NCBI GenBank assembly: GCA_029239935.1
Contig: JARBTY010000036.1
Coordinates: forward strand, 1 to 25,630
DNA: 25,630 nt
DNA from: Clostridia bacterium
GTDB lineage: Bacteria > Bacillota_A > Clostridia > Lachnospirales > Cellulosilyticaceae
Direction of reading: 5' to 3'
Below the pieces are notes generated by a model. That model saw nothing but the letters and a program-made list of their open reading frames with translations. It was not told the DNA's origin and ran no database searches. Shown here in pieces: positions 1-8,396 of the stretch; position 1 is the first letter of the stretch, and every line of letters starts with the position of its first letter. The translations under genes and the position numbers were made by a program.

Positions 1-624
1 CAGACCATTGCATTAATTTTATCCTATTTAAAACCTTCGCAGGCAGCGCTTATTATTCGCTCATTACCACCTGATATGCAGTCTGATACTGCAAGAAGGA
101 TTGCTCTGATGGATAGGGCTTCGCCAGATGTTATAGGTCAAATTGAAAGAGAATTCGAAAAAAGGCTCTCCACTTTGGTATCAGAGGACTATACATCTAT
201 CGGAGGGGTTGACTCTATCGTAGATATTATTAATCAAGTGGATAGAGGAACAGAAAAAAATATTATGGAGAACTTAGAAATTGAGGATCCAGAATTAGCA
301 GAAATCATTAAAAAACGCATGTTTGTATTTGAAGATATTACTACGCTTGATAACAAGTCTATACAAAGAGTTCTACGTGAAGTTGATAATCATGAGCTAG
401 CCATTGCTCTTAAAGGAGCAGGGGAGTCTGTTAAACAAATTATTATGAGTAACATCTCTAAGCGTCTTGCTGCTATGATAGAAGAAGATCTAGAGTATAT
501 GGGGCCAAAACGTGTTAAAGAAGTTGAAGAAGCGCAGCAAAAAATTGTTAATATTATCCGTAAATTAGAGGATGCTGGTGAAATTGTTATATCCCGCGGG
601 GCAGGAGATGAGGTTGTTGTCTAG
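1..624 (+). CDS. fliG: Flagellar motor switch protein FliG, C-terminal part (5' end outside window)
   Basis: FliG is the rotor protein of the C-ring; its C-terminal domain meets the MotA stator and converts ion flow into torque. The reading frame is open from base 1 without a start codon. It begins in the middle-domain EHPQ region (visible as QTIALILSYL) and runs through 207 residues to TAG at 622-624. The torque domain carries the MFVFEDI hinge motif and the conserved charged helix (SIQRVLREVD, then KGAGESVKQII and KRLAAMIEEDLEYMGP). An in-frame ATG at 76 is internal to the conserved region and is not the true start. FliF and the FliG N-terminal domain must lie upstream. Identification is very secure; only the truncation at the window edge makes it partial. 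Confidence 0.97.
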   Translation, partial: QTIALILSYLKPSQAALIIRSLPPDMQSDTARRIALMDRASPDVIGQIEREFEKRLSTLVSEDYTSIGGVDSIVDIINQVDRGTEKNIMENLEIEDPELAEIIKKRMFVFEDITTLDNKSIQRVLREVDNHELAIALKGAGESVKQIIMSNISKRLAAMIEEDLEYMGPKRVKEVEEAQQKIVNIIRKLEDAGEIVISRGAGDEVVV

Positions 625-1384
625 TATTATTAAAGGTGGAAGAATAAGAGAACAAAAGATTATTAACTTATCAGAGCGCTTCAGTGCTGTAAGTGGTGAA
701 TCTGAAATAACTGATTTTTCACCAAATCAAGAAACCTCATTAGTACCGCAGCAAGAAGAGATAGTACTGTTAGAAGAACAAATTAACCTAATGCATGAAA
801 AGGCATCAGCAGTGCTCCGAGAGGCTGAGGGAAAGGCAAAGGAAATAATTGAAGCAGCTTTACAACAGGCTAAAGAGATAAAAGAAACAGTTCAAGAAGA
901 AAAAATTAACTTATTAAATGAAACGTTTAATCAACAAAATAAAATGATTGAAACAGCAAAAAAGGAAGCTGAACAGATTGTGCAAGACGCACAGACAGAA
1001 AAAAAACATATTATTGGTAATATTGAAGAAGAATTGGCTCAAACCCTTATGTCGCTATTGCAATATTTAATTGGTGAAGAAGTATATCGCAATATAGATT
1101 GGCTTTTATGCATCGTTAAAAAAATGCTATCAAATGATGTATTTAAAGAAGAGATTAAAGTGTTTATTTCGCCTGCCATGTACAATAAGTTGACAGAGGA
1201 AAATAAGGAAACGATTAAAGCTATAAAAAATGGGGTAACCTTGCACAGTTTAGATACTATGAAAGATACATCATGCAGAGTTGAAACAGAAGAAGGCGCC
1301 ATAGAGTATGATATCAAAGATGGATTAGATAGGGTGATATCAGATATTGATATTTTAAAAAATCTAAAACAGGAGTACATATGA
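614..1384 (+). CDS. fliH: Flagellar export ATPase regulator FliH
   Basis: FliH binds and restrains the export ATPase FliI and links it to the C-ring and export gate. The protein is about 256 residues. It has a long charged central coiled coil (roughly residues 45-140, rich in EAEGKAKEII and AKKEAEQIV type heptads) and a globular C-terminal half of the FliH/V-ATPase subunit E type. The open frame reaches back to ATG at 572, deep inside fliG, and there is an ATG at 608. However, AGGAG at 603-607 is best spaced for TTG at 614 (or TTG at 617), giving MLSSIIKGG, which resembles usual FliH N-termini. The start is therefore uncertain by a few codons. It overlaps fliG by 11 nt and fliI by 4 nt (ATGA), implying translational coupling. 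Confidence 0.9.
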   Translation: MLSSIIKGGRIREQKIINLSERFSAVSGESEITDFSPNQETSLVPQQEEIVLLEEQINLMHEKASAVLREAEGKAKEIIEAALQQAKEIKETVQEEKINLLNETFNQQNKMIETAKKEAEQIVQDAQTEKKHIIGNIEEELAQTLMSLLQYLIGEEVYRNIDWLLCIVKKMLSNDVFKEEIKVFISPAMYNKLTEENKETIKAIKNGVTLHSLDTMKDTSCRVETEEGAIEYDIKDGLDRVISDIDILKNLKQEYI

Positions 1385-2682
1385 TTGACTTAAAGAAATA
1401 TGCAGAGATTACCAATAAACAATTGTGGACCTACACTGGGAAAGTGACAAAAGTCATTGGAATGAGTATAGAATCTTTAGGGCCTTTTGCAAATATAGGC
1501 GATATATGTGCGATAGAGGTGTCAAATGGACAAAAAGAGATACTTGCGGAAGTTGTTGGATTTAAAAAGAATCATATTTTGCTGATGCCACTGGGGAACT
1601 TAGAAGGTATTGGACCAGGATGCAAAGTTAAAGCCTATGGTGAGAAGCTTGTTATAAAGGCGGGACCGCAATTACTGGGACAAGTAGTCAATTGGAAAGC
1701 TGAACCACTCAATGGACAGACTATTGACTGTGTAGACACTGTGCCACTCGATAATAATGCACCTAATCCCCTTACAAGAAATAGGATAGAAGCGCAGATG
1801 GAGCTTGGCATTAGGACAATTGATGGGATGCTGACAGTAGGAAAAGGCCAAAGAATAGGTATTTTTGCAGGAAGTGGTGTAGGCAAAAGTACACTAATGG
1901 GAATGATCGCTAGAAATGCCCTATCAGATATTAATATTATTGCTTTAATTGGAGAACGAGGAAGAGAAGTAAGAGAGTTTCTAGAGAAAGATTTGCAAGA
2001 AGAGGGTTTGAAAAGGTCGATTGTTGTTGTTGCGACTTCAGATCAGCCAGCACTTATGAGACTTAAGGCAGCTCAGGCGGCTACGGCTTTAGCAGAATAT
2101 TTTAGAGACCAAGGCAAAGACGTGTTGCTCATGATGGATTCACTGACTAGGTTTTCTATGGCGCAAAGAGAGATTGGTCTTGCGACGGGTGAACCCCCAG
2201 TTTCAAGGGGTTATACGCCATCAGTATTTGCAGTGATGCCGAAGCTACTAGAAAGAGCAGGACATTCAGATAAAGGAAGTATAACTGGGATGTATACTGT
2301 ACTTGTTGATGGAGATGATTTTAATGAACCCATTACAGATACAGCAAGAGGAATATTAGATGGACATATTGTTTTATCCAGAAAGTTAGCGAATAAAGGT
2401 CATTATCCTGCTATAGATGTATTAGCCAGTATATCGAGGGTAATGAATGATATTATAACAGACGAACATAAGTTATACGCTAGAGAGATTAAAAAGCATT
2501 TGGCGATTTATAAGGAATCAGAAGATTTAATTAATGTAGGAGCTTATAACAAAGGCAGTAATGCTGAAATTGATAAGGCGATAGAGAAAATTGGGGCAAT
2601 TAATGGCTTTTTACAACAATCGGTTAATGACAAAGTGGGTTTTCAAAATACATTAGATCATATGAAGAACATTATCCGTTAG
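1381..2682 (+). CDS. fliI: Flagellum-specific ATPase FliI
   Basis: FliI is the hexameric ATPase at the cytoplasmic face of the flagellar type III export apparatus; it is related to the F1 beta subunit and helps deliver and unfold substrates. The 433-residue length is typical. The Walker A motif AGSGVGKST lies at residues 163-171, and the Walker B strand DVLLMMDSLTRF at about 247-258 with the aspartate at 253. The family signature PLDNNAPNPLTRNRI precedes the P-loop, and the ALIGERGREVREF motif follows it. The ATGA start overlaps the end of fliH by 4 nt. FliJ follows after 10 nt. The catalytic residues appear intact and nothing is unusual. Confidence 0.97.
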   Translation: MIDLKKYAEITNKQLWTYTGKVTKVIGMSIESLGPFANIGDICAIEVSNGQKEILAEVVGFKKNHILLMPLGNLEGIGPGCKVKAYGEKLVIKAGPQLLGQVVNWKAEPLNGQTIDCVDTVPLDNNAPNPLTRNRIEAQMELGIRTIDGMLTVGKGQRIGIFAGSGVGKSTLMGMIARNALSDINIIALIGERGREVREFLEKDLQEEGLKRSIVVVATSDQPALMRLKAAQAATALAEYFRDQGKDVLLMMDSLTRFSMAQREIGLATGEPPVSRGYTPSVFAVMPKLLERAGHSDKGSITGMYTVLVDGDDFNEPITDTARGILDGHIVLSRKLANKGHYPAIDVLASISRVMNDIITDEHKLYAREIKKHLAIYKESEDLINVGAYNKGSNAEIDKAIEKIGAINGFLQQSVNDKVGFQNTLDHMKNIIR

Positions 2683-2692
2683 GAGAGATTAG

Positions 2693-3142
2693 ATGTTTAA
2701 ATTCGAACTTAATCCAGTTCTTTCACTAAAAGAAAAAATTGAAGATGCTAAAAAAAGAGAATTAGGTGAGGCCAATGGCCATAAAGAACAGCTGGAATTT
2801 AAGAAAAGCAGTTTAGCTAATGAACATCAAGGGGTTTGCAGACAAATCAAGACAAACAGCAGTAAACAAGTAAACATTAGAGAAATTCAAATGCTTAACC
2901 AATATTCCTCATATGTTGATAAACAAATTAAACAAACAGAAATTCAGATTAAGGCTGCAAAAAAGATAGTAGAAAAAAAGCGGGAAGAATTAATGGGAGC
3001 AGTTAAGGAACGGAAGATATTAGATAATTTAAAAGAGATTAGATTAGAGCAATACAGGGAAGATACTAAAAAAATAGAACAAATTTTAGTGGATGAAACA
3101 GTGAGTTATAAATATGGGGTGAGTAAGAGAGGGGACGAATAA
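2693..3142 (+). CDS. fliJ: Flagellar export protein FliJ
   Basis: FliJ is a small coiled-coil stalk protein that sits in the pore of the FliI hexamer and contacts FlhA, coupling ATP hydrolysis and ion flow to export. This 149-residue protein is almost entirely alpha-helical and charged. It starts FKFELNPVLSLKEKIEDAKK, the usual FliJ opening, and ends in a Lys/Glu-rich helix. It is preceded by GGAGAGATTAG and ATG, 10 nt after fliI. Position between fliI and the MotE-like gene, plus length and coiled-coil character, support the call; sequence conservation in this family is low, so context carries much of the weight. Confidence 0.88.
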   Translation: MFKFELNPVLSLKEKIEDAKKRELGEANGHKEQLEFKKSSLANEHQGVCRQIKTNSSKQVNIREIQMLNQYSSYVDKQIKQTEIQIKAAKKIVEKKREELMGAVKERKILDNLKEIRLEQYREDTKKIEQILVDETVSYKYGVSKRGDE

Positions 3143-3143
3143 A

Positions 3144-3884
3144 ATGGCTGATAAAAACAAAAAACCAAGTAAATTGGATGCTGTAAATTCCCCACTAACA
3201 CCTAAAAGACGGAAGAAGGGAAAAGGAATCTTTATAGTACTTGGGATCTTAACAGCAGTAGGTATAGCTGGATTTATTTTCAAAGATCAAATAAGTGCTT
3301 TTCTAGGCAATGCTCTAAAGGATGTTCCTATAGTTAATGAGTTTTTCAAACAAGATGCAGACCCATATAAAAATTTAACAAAGCAACAGGTTATTACGGA
3401 ACTACAAAATAAAACATTAGCAGAAGAAAATCTGAATCAAACCATTTCGGAGCTAGAAGAGCAAAATAGAGCGTTAACAGAAAAAATAAGTGCGCTAGAA
3501 CAATATGAATCAAATTATGCAGAATTTATAAGTCAAAAGCAGGTATGGGATGAAAATATCGCTAAAACAAACCCGCAGATGTTTTTGGAACAATTTGAAA
3601 AAATGTATCCTGATACGATGGAAGCAATATATAGGGATCTTAAAATAGATGATATACTGACAAAAAAACAAAAGGACTTTTCAAACACTGTAGCTCAGAT
3701 GGAAGAAGAACAGGCGGCAAAAGCTTTGGAGACATTAATAGCTACTGACCCAGAGTTAATTAAGCAAATTTTTGAAGGCATGCAGCAAGATAGAAAATCA
3801 TTAATACTCAGTAATATGCAGTCCCAAAATGCAGCAGTGGTGATTAAATTACTATCACCGGAGATCACTCAAAATGATGAATAA
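3144..3884 (+). CDS. MotE/YlxF-like membrane protein with coiled coil and MgtE-N-like domain
   Basis: This 246-residue protein has a basic cytoplasmic N-terminus (about residues 1-27), one membrane segment (about 28-46, GIFIVLGILTAVGIAGFIF), and a predicted extracytoplasmic coiled coil (about 85-130). Its C-terminal helical domain resembles the MgtE intracellular N domain (AAKALETLIATDPELIKQIF, then MQSQNAAVVIKLLSPE). That architecture and the position between fliJ and fliK match YlxF of the B. subtilis fla/che operon and the MotE family. MotE in alphaproteobacteria acts as a periplasmic MotC chaperone; whether that role applies here is unknown. It starts two bases after the fliJ stop. Family membership is well supported, function is not. 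Confidence 0.8.
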   Translation: MADKNKKPSKLDAVNSPLTPKRRKKGKGIFIVLGILTAVGIAGFIFKDQISAFLGNALKDVPIVNEFFKQDADPYKNLTKQQVITELQNKTLAEENLNQTISELEEQNRALTEKISALEQYESNYAEFISQKQVWDENIAKTNPQMFLEQFEKMYPDTMEAIYRDLKIDDILTKKQKDFSNTVAQMEEEQAAKALETLIATDPELIKQIFEGMQQDRKSLILSNMQSQNAAVVIKLLSPEITQNDE

Positions 3885-3896
3885 GGAGGGATATAG

Positions 3897-5180
3897 ATGA
3901 ATAATGCAAGTATCGATATGCTTATGCCAAAAGTACAAGATTTAAAATCAGATAGGGCAGGGGTTAAAGCATCTGATAGAAAATTAAAAGATAGTGACAA
4001 TAATTTTGATAGTCAGTTAGCAAAAATAAAAAGCAAAGATACAAAAATGGTTAAAAGTATTATCAAAGAGGATATAGAAGCAAAAGATATTTTAGTAAAA
4101 AAATCAATTGATGTCAAAGAAATAAAAGATATTAAAGATATCAAAGATAAAGAAGTACTAGACAATACTATTCTTTCACTTATCCAGGGTGTGCTGCAAA
4201 TACCAGTTGAAGAGATTAAACAAATTTTAGAGCAAATGGGTATTTCGGAAACAGATTTGCTTAATCAAGATACATTTAAAGAGTTTTTAACACAGGCATA
4301 CCCGTCGCTTAATGAAAATGAATTATTATTTAATGAAGAAGCACTCAAAGATATCAGTAAACTGTTTTCAAAGCTTGAGCAAATAAAGGTTTTAATAGGC
4401 ATTGGACAAAATGATATCTTAGTTGAAAGATTAGTGGTGCAAGATAAGGTCCTTCAAACAACTACGACTCAAATAAATGGAGAGACTGAAAGTGAACAGA
4501 TGCAAGGAGAAGTTACCGCTCAAAATGTGGCGGGCGCAGGACAAACAAGTGTTTTGTCTAATCAAAATATGATTAAAGAGATGCATCTAAATGAAGAGCC
4601 TGCAGAAGTTAATCTATCAGAGGAAGGCCTTTTGAATTTTAAGCAGCTGGACTTAGGGCTAACGACCCCAATACAAGCTTTTAACAGCATCATACATACA
4701 AAATCATGGGGGATGCAGGAGAGTGGTATTAATAGCAGTATGTCAAGGTCGATTCAAGATACTTCTCTGATGAATCAACTGATTAGTAAAATAGATATCA
4801 CTGCTCTTGAGAATCATAAAGAAATAACAATGGAGCTTTCACCTAAAGAACTTGGCAATCTGTCTATCAAATTGACAGAAACAAATGGATTTCTTGTAGC
4901 TAATATTCGTGTAGACAATGATAAAACCAAAGAACTCTTATTAAATGAAATAGCTCAGCTTAAGCAGATGTTAGAATCTCAGGGGTTATCTGTGGGTGAA
5001 GTAAAGGTAGATATAAGGCAAAATCAGCATCAGTCAGAAATGGAAAAGCAGAAACAAAAATCGGTTAAACGGATACAAGAACTCATAGATAAGCATTTAG
5101 GAGAAGAGCAAGAGGAAAGTATGCAGGTAGATGGAGATACAGGTGAACTGATTGAGACAGAAGTAAACTATATGGTTTAA
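3897..5180 (+). CDS. fliK: Flagellar hook-length control protein FliK
   Basis: FliK is a secreted ruler that measures the hook and then, through its C-terminal domain, acts on FlhB to switch export from hook to filament substrates. The protein is 427 residues. The C-terminal Flg_hook domain is clear at about 309-375, with the family pattern MELSPKELGNLSIKL followed by VDNDKTKELLLNEI and LESQGLSVGEVKVDI. The N-terminal two thirds are low-complexity, Lys/Asp-rich near residues 60-90 and Gln/Glu/Thr-rich around 190-220, as expected of a poorly conserved ruler segment. A strong AAGGAGGG site precedes the ATG. The next gene, flgD, is 13 nt away. The N-terminal domain is unassigned by sequence; the overall call is secure. 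Confidence 0.93.
   Translation: MNNASIDMLMPKVQDLKSDRAGVKASDRKLKDSDNNFDSQLAKIKSKDTKMVKSIIKEDIEAKDILVKKSIDVKEIKDIKDIKDKEVLDNTILSLIQGVLQIPVEEIKQILEQMGISETDLLNQDTFKEFLTQAYPSLNENELLFNEEALKDISKLFSKLEQIKVLIGIGQNDILVERLVVQDKVLQTTTTQINGETESEQMQGEVTAQNVAGAGQTSVLSNQNMIKEMHLNEEPAEVNLSEEGLLNFKQLDLGLTTPIQAFNSIIHTKSWGMQESGINSSMSRSIQDTSLMNQLISKIDITALENHKEITMELSPKELGNLSIKLTETNGFLVANIRVDNDKTKELLLNEIAQLKQMLESQGLSVGEVKVDIRQNQHQSEMEKQKQKSVKRIQELIDKHLGEEQEESMQVDGDTGELIETEVNYMV
4113..4149 (+). repeat. Short KDI codon repeat inside fliK
   Basis: Near-identical 9-nt units based on AAAGATATT/AAAGATATC recur here, coding for a Lys-Asp-Ile run at about residues 74-85 of FliK. This looks like replication-slippage low complexity in the variable ruler region; copy number could differ between strains. 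Confidence 0.5.
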
Positions 5181-5193
5181 GGGAGGACAAAAT

Positions 5194-5988
5194 ATGGCGG
5201 CAGTTAATTCAGTAACATCGGATAGTGATTATTTAAAAGTGACTACTGAAAAAAGCACTGATAATGCATTAGATAAAGATGCTTTTATGAATTTATTAGT
5301 TACACAAATGAAATATCAAGATCCACTTAATCCTATGGATAACCAACAAATGATGGCGCAGCTTGCACAGTTTTCCGCAGTAGAACAGATGATGAATGTG
5401 GCTCAAACAGTAGAAAAGCAGCTTGCTAATGGCATGATAGGTAAGCACGTATCTTATCAGTATGACAATACTGAAACGGGACAAACAGAATACCTTGTGG
5501 GAAAAGTAGACTATGTCAAAACAAGCAATGGGGATATCCTTCTAGGAATAGGGGATAAAGAAATAGGTGTAAAAGATGTTCAGCAGGTAATAGATTCTGC
5601 CAATATCAACTCTAATACTTCAGCTTTTGAACTGATAAGCAAGACGGTTCAAGGTGTTATTACACAAAAAGATAGTGCGGGAGTAAATGAAGATGTTGTT
5701 ATTGAAGGAGAAGTATTAGGGATTCGTATGAAGGATCAAACACCATACCTAATTATAGGGACAGGAGAAAGTAAGGTAGAAATTGATTTTAATAATGTAC
5801 AAAATATAGTTGAAAAACCAACCATTACAGGAAGAAAAATAAGTGCATCTATGATAGATGAAGAAGGAAATGAACAAATCGTTACAGGAGTTGCAGAGTA
5901 TATAAAAATTACAAAAGCGGGAACATATGTTTATGTAGATGGAAAGTTTGTAGAGTTTGAAGATATTGAAATAGTTGAAAATCCATAG
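5194..5988 (+). CDS. flgD: Hook cap protein FlgD with extended C-terminus
   Basis: FlgD forms the cap at the tip of the growing hook and guides FlgE assembly; it is exported and then discarded. The N-terminal signature is intact at about residues 26-70 (DKDAFMNLLVTQMKYQDPLN, then MDNQQMMAQLAQFSAVEQM). The 264-residue length is well above the roughly 140 residues of B. subtilis FlgD. The extra length comes from what look like three diverged copies of a beta-rich Tudor-like unit, at about residues 81-133, 147-208 and 212-262. Each starts I-(G/S)-(K/R) or similar, has a central G-x-V/A pattern and ends with a D/N-(V/I)-x-x-(I/V) strand. GGGAGG precedes the ATG. The call is secure; the repeat reading is my own alignment by eye. 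Confidence 0.95.
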   Translation: MAAVNSVTSDSDYLKVTTEKSTDNALDKDAFMNLLVTQMKYQDPLNPMDNQQMMAQLAQFSAVEQMMNVAQTVEKQLANGMIGKHVSYQYDNTETGQTEYLVGKVDYVKTSNGDILLGIGDKEIGVKDVQQVIDSANINSNTSAFELISKTVQGVITQKDSAGVNEDVVIEGEVLGIRMKDQTPYLIIGTGESKVEIDFNNVQNIVEKPTITGRKISASMIDEEGNEQIVTGVAEYIKITKAGTYVYVDGKFVEFEDIEIVENP

Positions 5989-6023
5989 TTAAAATATTTA
6001 TTAAACAGAGGAGGTAGATAGTT

Positions 6024-7367
6024 ATGATGAGATCAATGTTTTCCGGTGTATCAGGGCTTAGAGTACATCAGACAAGAATGGATGTTATAGGTAACAATAT
6101 TGCCAATGTCAATACAACTGTCAATACAACCGGTTATAAGTCACAGCGCGTTACTTTTAATGAAGTGTTTTCGCAAACTCTCCAAGGGGCTAGTTCAGCC
6201 AGTGATGAGACGGGCCGTGGAGGACTTAATCCTATGCAAGTGGGATTAGGGGTTAATGTTTCTTCCATCGATATGCTCATGACACAAGGAGCGGCTCAGC
6301 GTACAGACAATCCTTTTGACTTAATGATTAATGGGGAAGGGTTCATTGTTGTAGGTGATGCCACTGGTAAATACTTTACAAGAGCCGGAGCTTTAAGGCA
6401 GGATGACCAAGGCAACCTGATTATTCCTAACGGGATGAAAGTTATGGGCTGGCCAGCTTCAGAAGATGCAAAGAGTATTGAAAGGAGTGAAGTAGAACCT
6501 TTAAAACTTAATGATCCAGCACTGAAGTCAACTGCGCCACAACCCACTCAGTCTGCTAGTTTCACAGGCAATCTCAATACAGATGATGGTATTAAAGGCA
6601 TTGAGACACAGATTAAAATGTATGATACATTAGGGAACTATTATACATTAAATATGAAGCTTACATACGATACAGCAACTAGTGCATGGACTTTGGCTCC
6701 TATTGCGCCTTCAGCAGCTAATTACCCAACTGGAACAACTATGACTAATGCAGAGTTAGTAGATCAAAATGGTAAAAGATTTTTAACTAATTTAGCTACA
6801 ACAGGCCTTAATCCCATTAAATTTGATAATAGTGGGAAATTAGATATGGGGGCTATGCCCACAAGTTTTAAAATTAATGAAATTAATTTAAGTGTCCTAG
6901 CGCCGGAAGGTAGAAATTCACTCATTTCTCCTGGGAATGGTCTAACAGTTGATTTTTCAACCCTTACACAATATGCATCCAAATCAACAGTTGAAGGAAA
7001 AGCTTTGGATGGCAAAGCAGCTGGTAAGATGAGCGGCTATGATATAGGTAATGATGGTATCATCACCGCTTATTATGATAATGGGGATAGAAGACTTCTT
7101 GGACAGGTTGTAGTAGCCCAATTTGATAACCCAGCAGGGCTTGAAAAAGCAGGTGACAATTTATTTGCAGTCACCGCTAACTCAGGAGACTTTGATAACA
7201 TTGGTCAGGTGGGTAACTTTCAAGCGGGGGTCCTTGAGATGTCTAATGTTGACCTTTCAAAGGAATTTACTGAAATGATTATAACACAAAGAGGTTTTCA
7301 GGCAAATTCAAGAATTATTTCAGTTTCAGATGAGATGCTTCAGGAGCTTACTAACCTTAAACGATAA
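6024..7367 (+). CDS. flgE: Flagellar hook protein FlgE
   Basis: FlgE polymerises into the flexible hook joining basal body and filament. The N-terminal flagellar rod/hook motif (MFSGVSGLRVHQTRMDVIGN) and the C-terminal coiled-coil motif (VDLSKEFTEMIITQRGFQAN, then SRIISVSDEMLQEL) are both present. The body is 447 residues with the usual central hook domains. GAGGAGGTAGATAG precedes ATGATG at 6024/6027; either may be used, and 6027 gives the common MRSMFSG start. One oddity is a four-residue in-frame insertion within the NVNTxGYK motif. The 35-nt gap after flgD holds only the ribosome binding site, so the small TIGR02530-type flagellar operon protein often found between flgD and flgE is absent. 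Confidence 0.97.
   Translation: MMRSMFSGVSGLRVHQTRMDVIGNNIANVNTTVNTTGYKSQRVTFNEVFSQTLQGASSASDETGRGGLNPMQVGLGVNVSSIDMLMTQGAAQRTDNPFDLMINGEGFIVVGDATGKYFTRAGALRQDDQGNLIIPNGMKVMGWPASEDAKSIERSEVEPLKLNDPALKSTAPQPTQSASFTGNLNTDDGIKGIETQIKMYDTLGNYYTLNMKLTYDTATSAWTLAPIAPSAANYPTGTTMTNAELVDQNGKRFLTNLATTGLNPIKFDNSGKLDMGAMPTSFKINEINLSVLAPEGRNSLISPGNGLTVDFSTLTQYASKSTVEGKALDGKAAGKMSGYDIGNDGIITAYYDNGDRRLLGQVVVAQFDNPAGLEKAGDNLFAVTANSGDFDNIGQVGNFQAGVLEMSNVDLSKEFTEMIITQRGFQANSRIISVSDEMLQELTNLKR
6108..6131 (+). repeat. 12-bp tandem duplication in the conserved N-terminal motif of flgE
   Basis: GTCAATACAACT at 6108-6119 is followed directly by GTCAATACAACC at 6120-6131, 11 of 12 bases identical. It turns the usual NVNTTGYKS into NVNTTVNTTGYKS and keeps the frame open, adding VNTT. 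The single mismatch is silent, so the duplication may not be brand new. Confidence 0.9.
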
Positions 7368-7387
7368 CAGGTAGTTAGGAGAAAGAT

Positions 7388-7582
7388 ATGATAAAGCTTA
7401 CTAAATTAAATGCACAAGAATTCGTTATTAATTCCGATTTGATAGAGACGATTGAGCATACACCGGATACCGTCATTACCGTAACAACAGGTAATAAATA
7501 CGTTGTTAAAGAGCACCAAGAAGAAATCATTAATAAGATTATTGAGTATAAAAGAAAAATACTACTTCTGGTAGAAAAATAA
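7388..7582 (+). CDS. swrD: Flagellar protein FlbD / swarming protein SwrD
   Basis: This 64-residue protein belongs to the small FlbD (SwrD, formerly YlzI) family found just after flgE in Firmicutes. The family pattern is clear: MIKLTKLNAQEFVINSDLIE at the start, then IEHTPDTVITVTTGNKYVV and a C-terminal helix with EEIINKIIEYKRK. In B. subtilis, SwrD raises motor torque and is needed for swarming; its molecular action is not settled. Here it lies directly before motA and motB, the torque-generating stator genes, which fits that role. The name follows family and position; AGGAGAAAGAT precedes the ATG. Confidence 0.9.
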   Translation: MIKLTKLNAQEFVINSDLIETIEHTPDTVITVTTGNKYVVKEHQEEIINKIIEYKRKILLLVEK

Positions 7583-7594
7583 GGAGGTGGTTAA

Positions 7595-8383
7595 ATGGAT
7601 ATAGCAACGCTGATAGGGTTAGTATCTGGATGGATATTTATTTTTGTATCGATTATTTTAGCAGGGGCAAGTATTATGGAGTTTGTGGATATACCTTCTG
7701 TAATGATTGTATTTGGAGGGACTATAGCGGCACTATTAATGGCTTATCCCATGCCAAAATTTCTACAATCCTTAAAAACAATTAGACATGCTTTTTTTAG
7801 TAAAGAATTAGATCCTACAATAGTGATTAATAAAATCAATGAATTAGCTTTAGCGGCCAGAAAAGAAGGGCTCCTAGCACTGGAGGAGATTGCACAGGGG
7901 ATGGACGATCCTTTTTTACAAAAAGGAATACTTCTCATTGTCGACGGAACAGATGCAGAGCTTTTGCGAAGTATTCTTGAAACAGAAATTGCCTTTGTAG
8001 AGAATAGACATAAAGACAATCAAGGTTTTTGGAATGGCGTTGCAGATTTAGGCCCTGCATGGGGAATGATAGGAACGCTTATTGGACTTATTGCCATGTT
8101 AGGAGCTTTGGATGATCCGTCAACAATAGGACCTAAAATGGGTGTTGCCCTGATTACAACCCTCTATGGGTCACTGCTGGCAAACTTTTTTGCAACACCC
8201 ATATCTAACAAGTTAAAGCTTAAGAGTAATGAAGAAATATTACATAAGCAAGTGATGATAGAAGGACTGCTATCCATACAAGCAGGAGAAAATCCAAGAG
8301 TTATAGAAGAGAAACTAAAAGCATTCTTATCACCAGCAACCCGCAGTAACTTTGATAAAGCACAAAAGACTGAAGAAGAATAG
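7595..8383 (+). CDS. motA: Flagellar stator subunit MotA
   Basis: MotA is the four-helix membrane subunit of the stator; five copies surround two MotB and rotate against FliG as ions pass. The 262-residue protein has two N-terminal membrane segments (about residues 5-23 and 30-50). A cytoplasmic loop of about 100 residues carries the charged region that touches FliG. Two C-terminal membrane helices follow, with the conserved prolines in GPAWGMIGTLIGLIAML and ANFFATPISNKLKLK. AAGGAGGTGG precedes the ATG. It is separated by 12 nt from swrD and 13 nt from motB. Its position inside the fla/che operon differs from B. subtilis, where motAB form a separate operon. Confidence 0.96.
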   Translation: MDIATLIGLVSGWIFIFVSIILAGASIMEFVDIPSVMIVFGGTIAALLMAYPMPKFLQSLKTIRHAFFSKELDPTIVINKINELALAARKEGLLALEEIAQGMDDPFLQKGILLIVDGTDAELLRSILETEIAFVENRHKDNQGFWNGVADLGPAWGMIGTLIGLIAMLGALDDPSTIGPKMGVALITTLYGSLLANFFATPISNKLKLKSNEEILHKQVMIEGLLSIQAGENPRVIEEKLKAFLSPATRSNFDKAQKTEEE

Positions 8384-8396
8384 GTGGTGAGTATCG

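Noticed and set aside
572..613. ATG 572 as the start of fliH
   Set aside because: It would overlap the conserved end of fliG by over 50 nt, adds residues unlike FliH, and lacks a ribosome site; AGGAG at 603-607 fits a start at 608-617.
5974..6005. TTGAAA plus an AT-rich -10-like stretch before flgE as a promoter
   Set aside because: The match is poor, mostly within the flgD coding end, and expected by chance in such AT-rich sequence.
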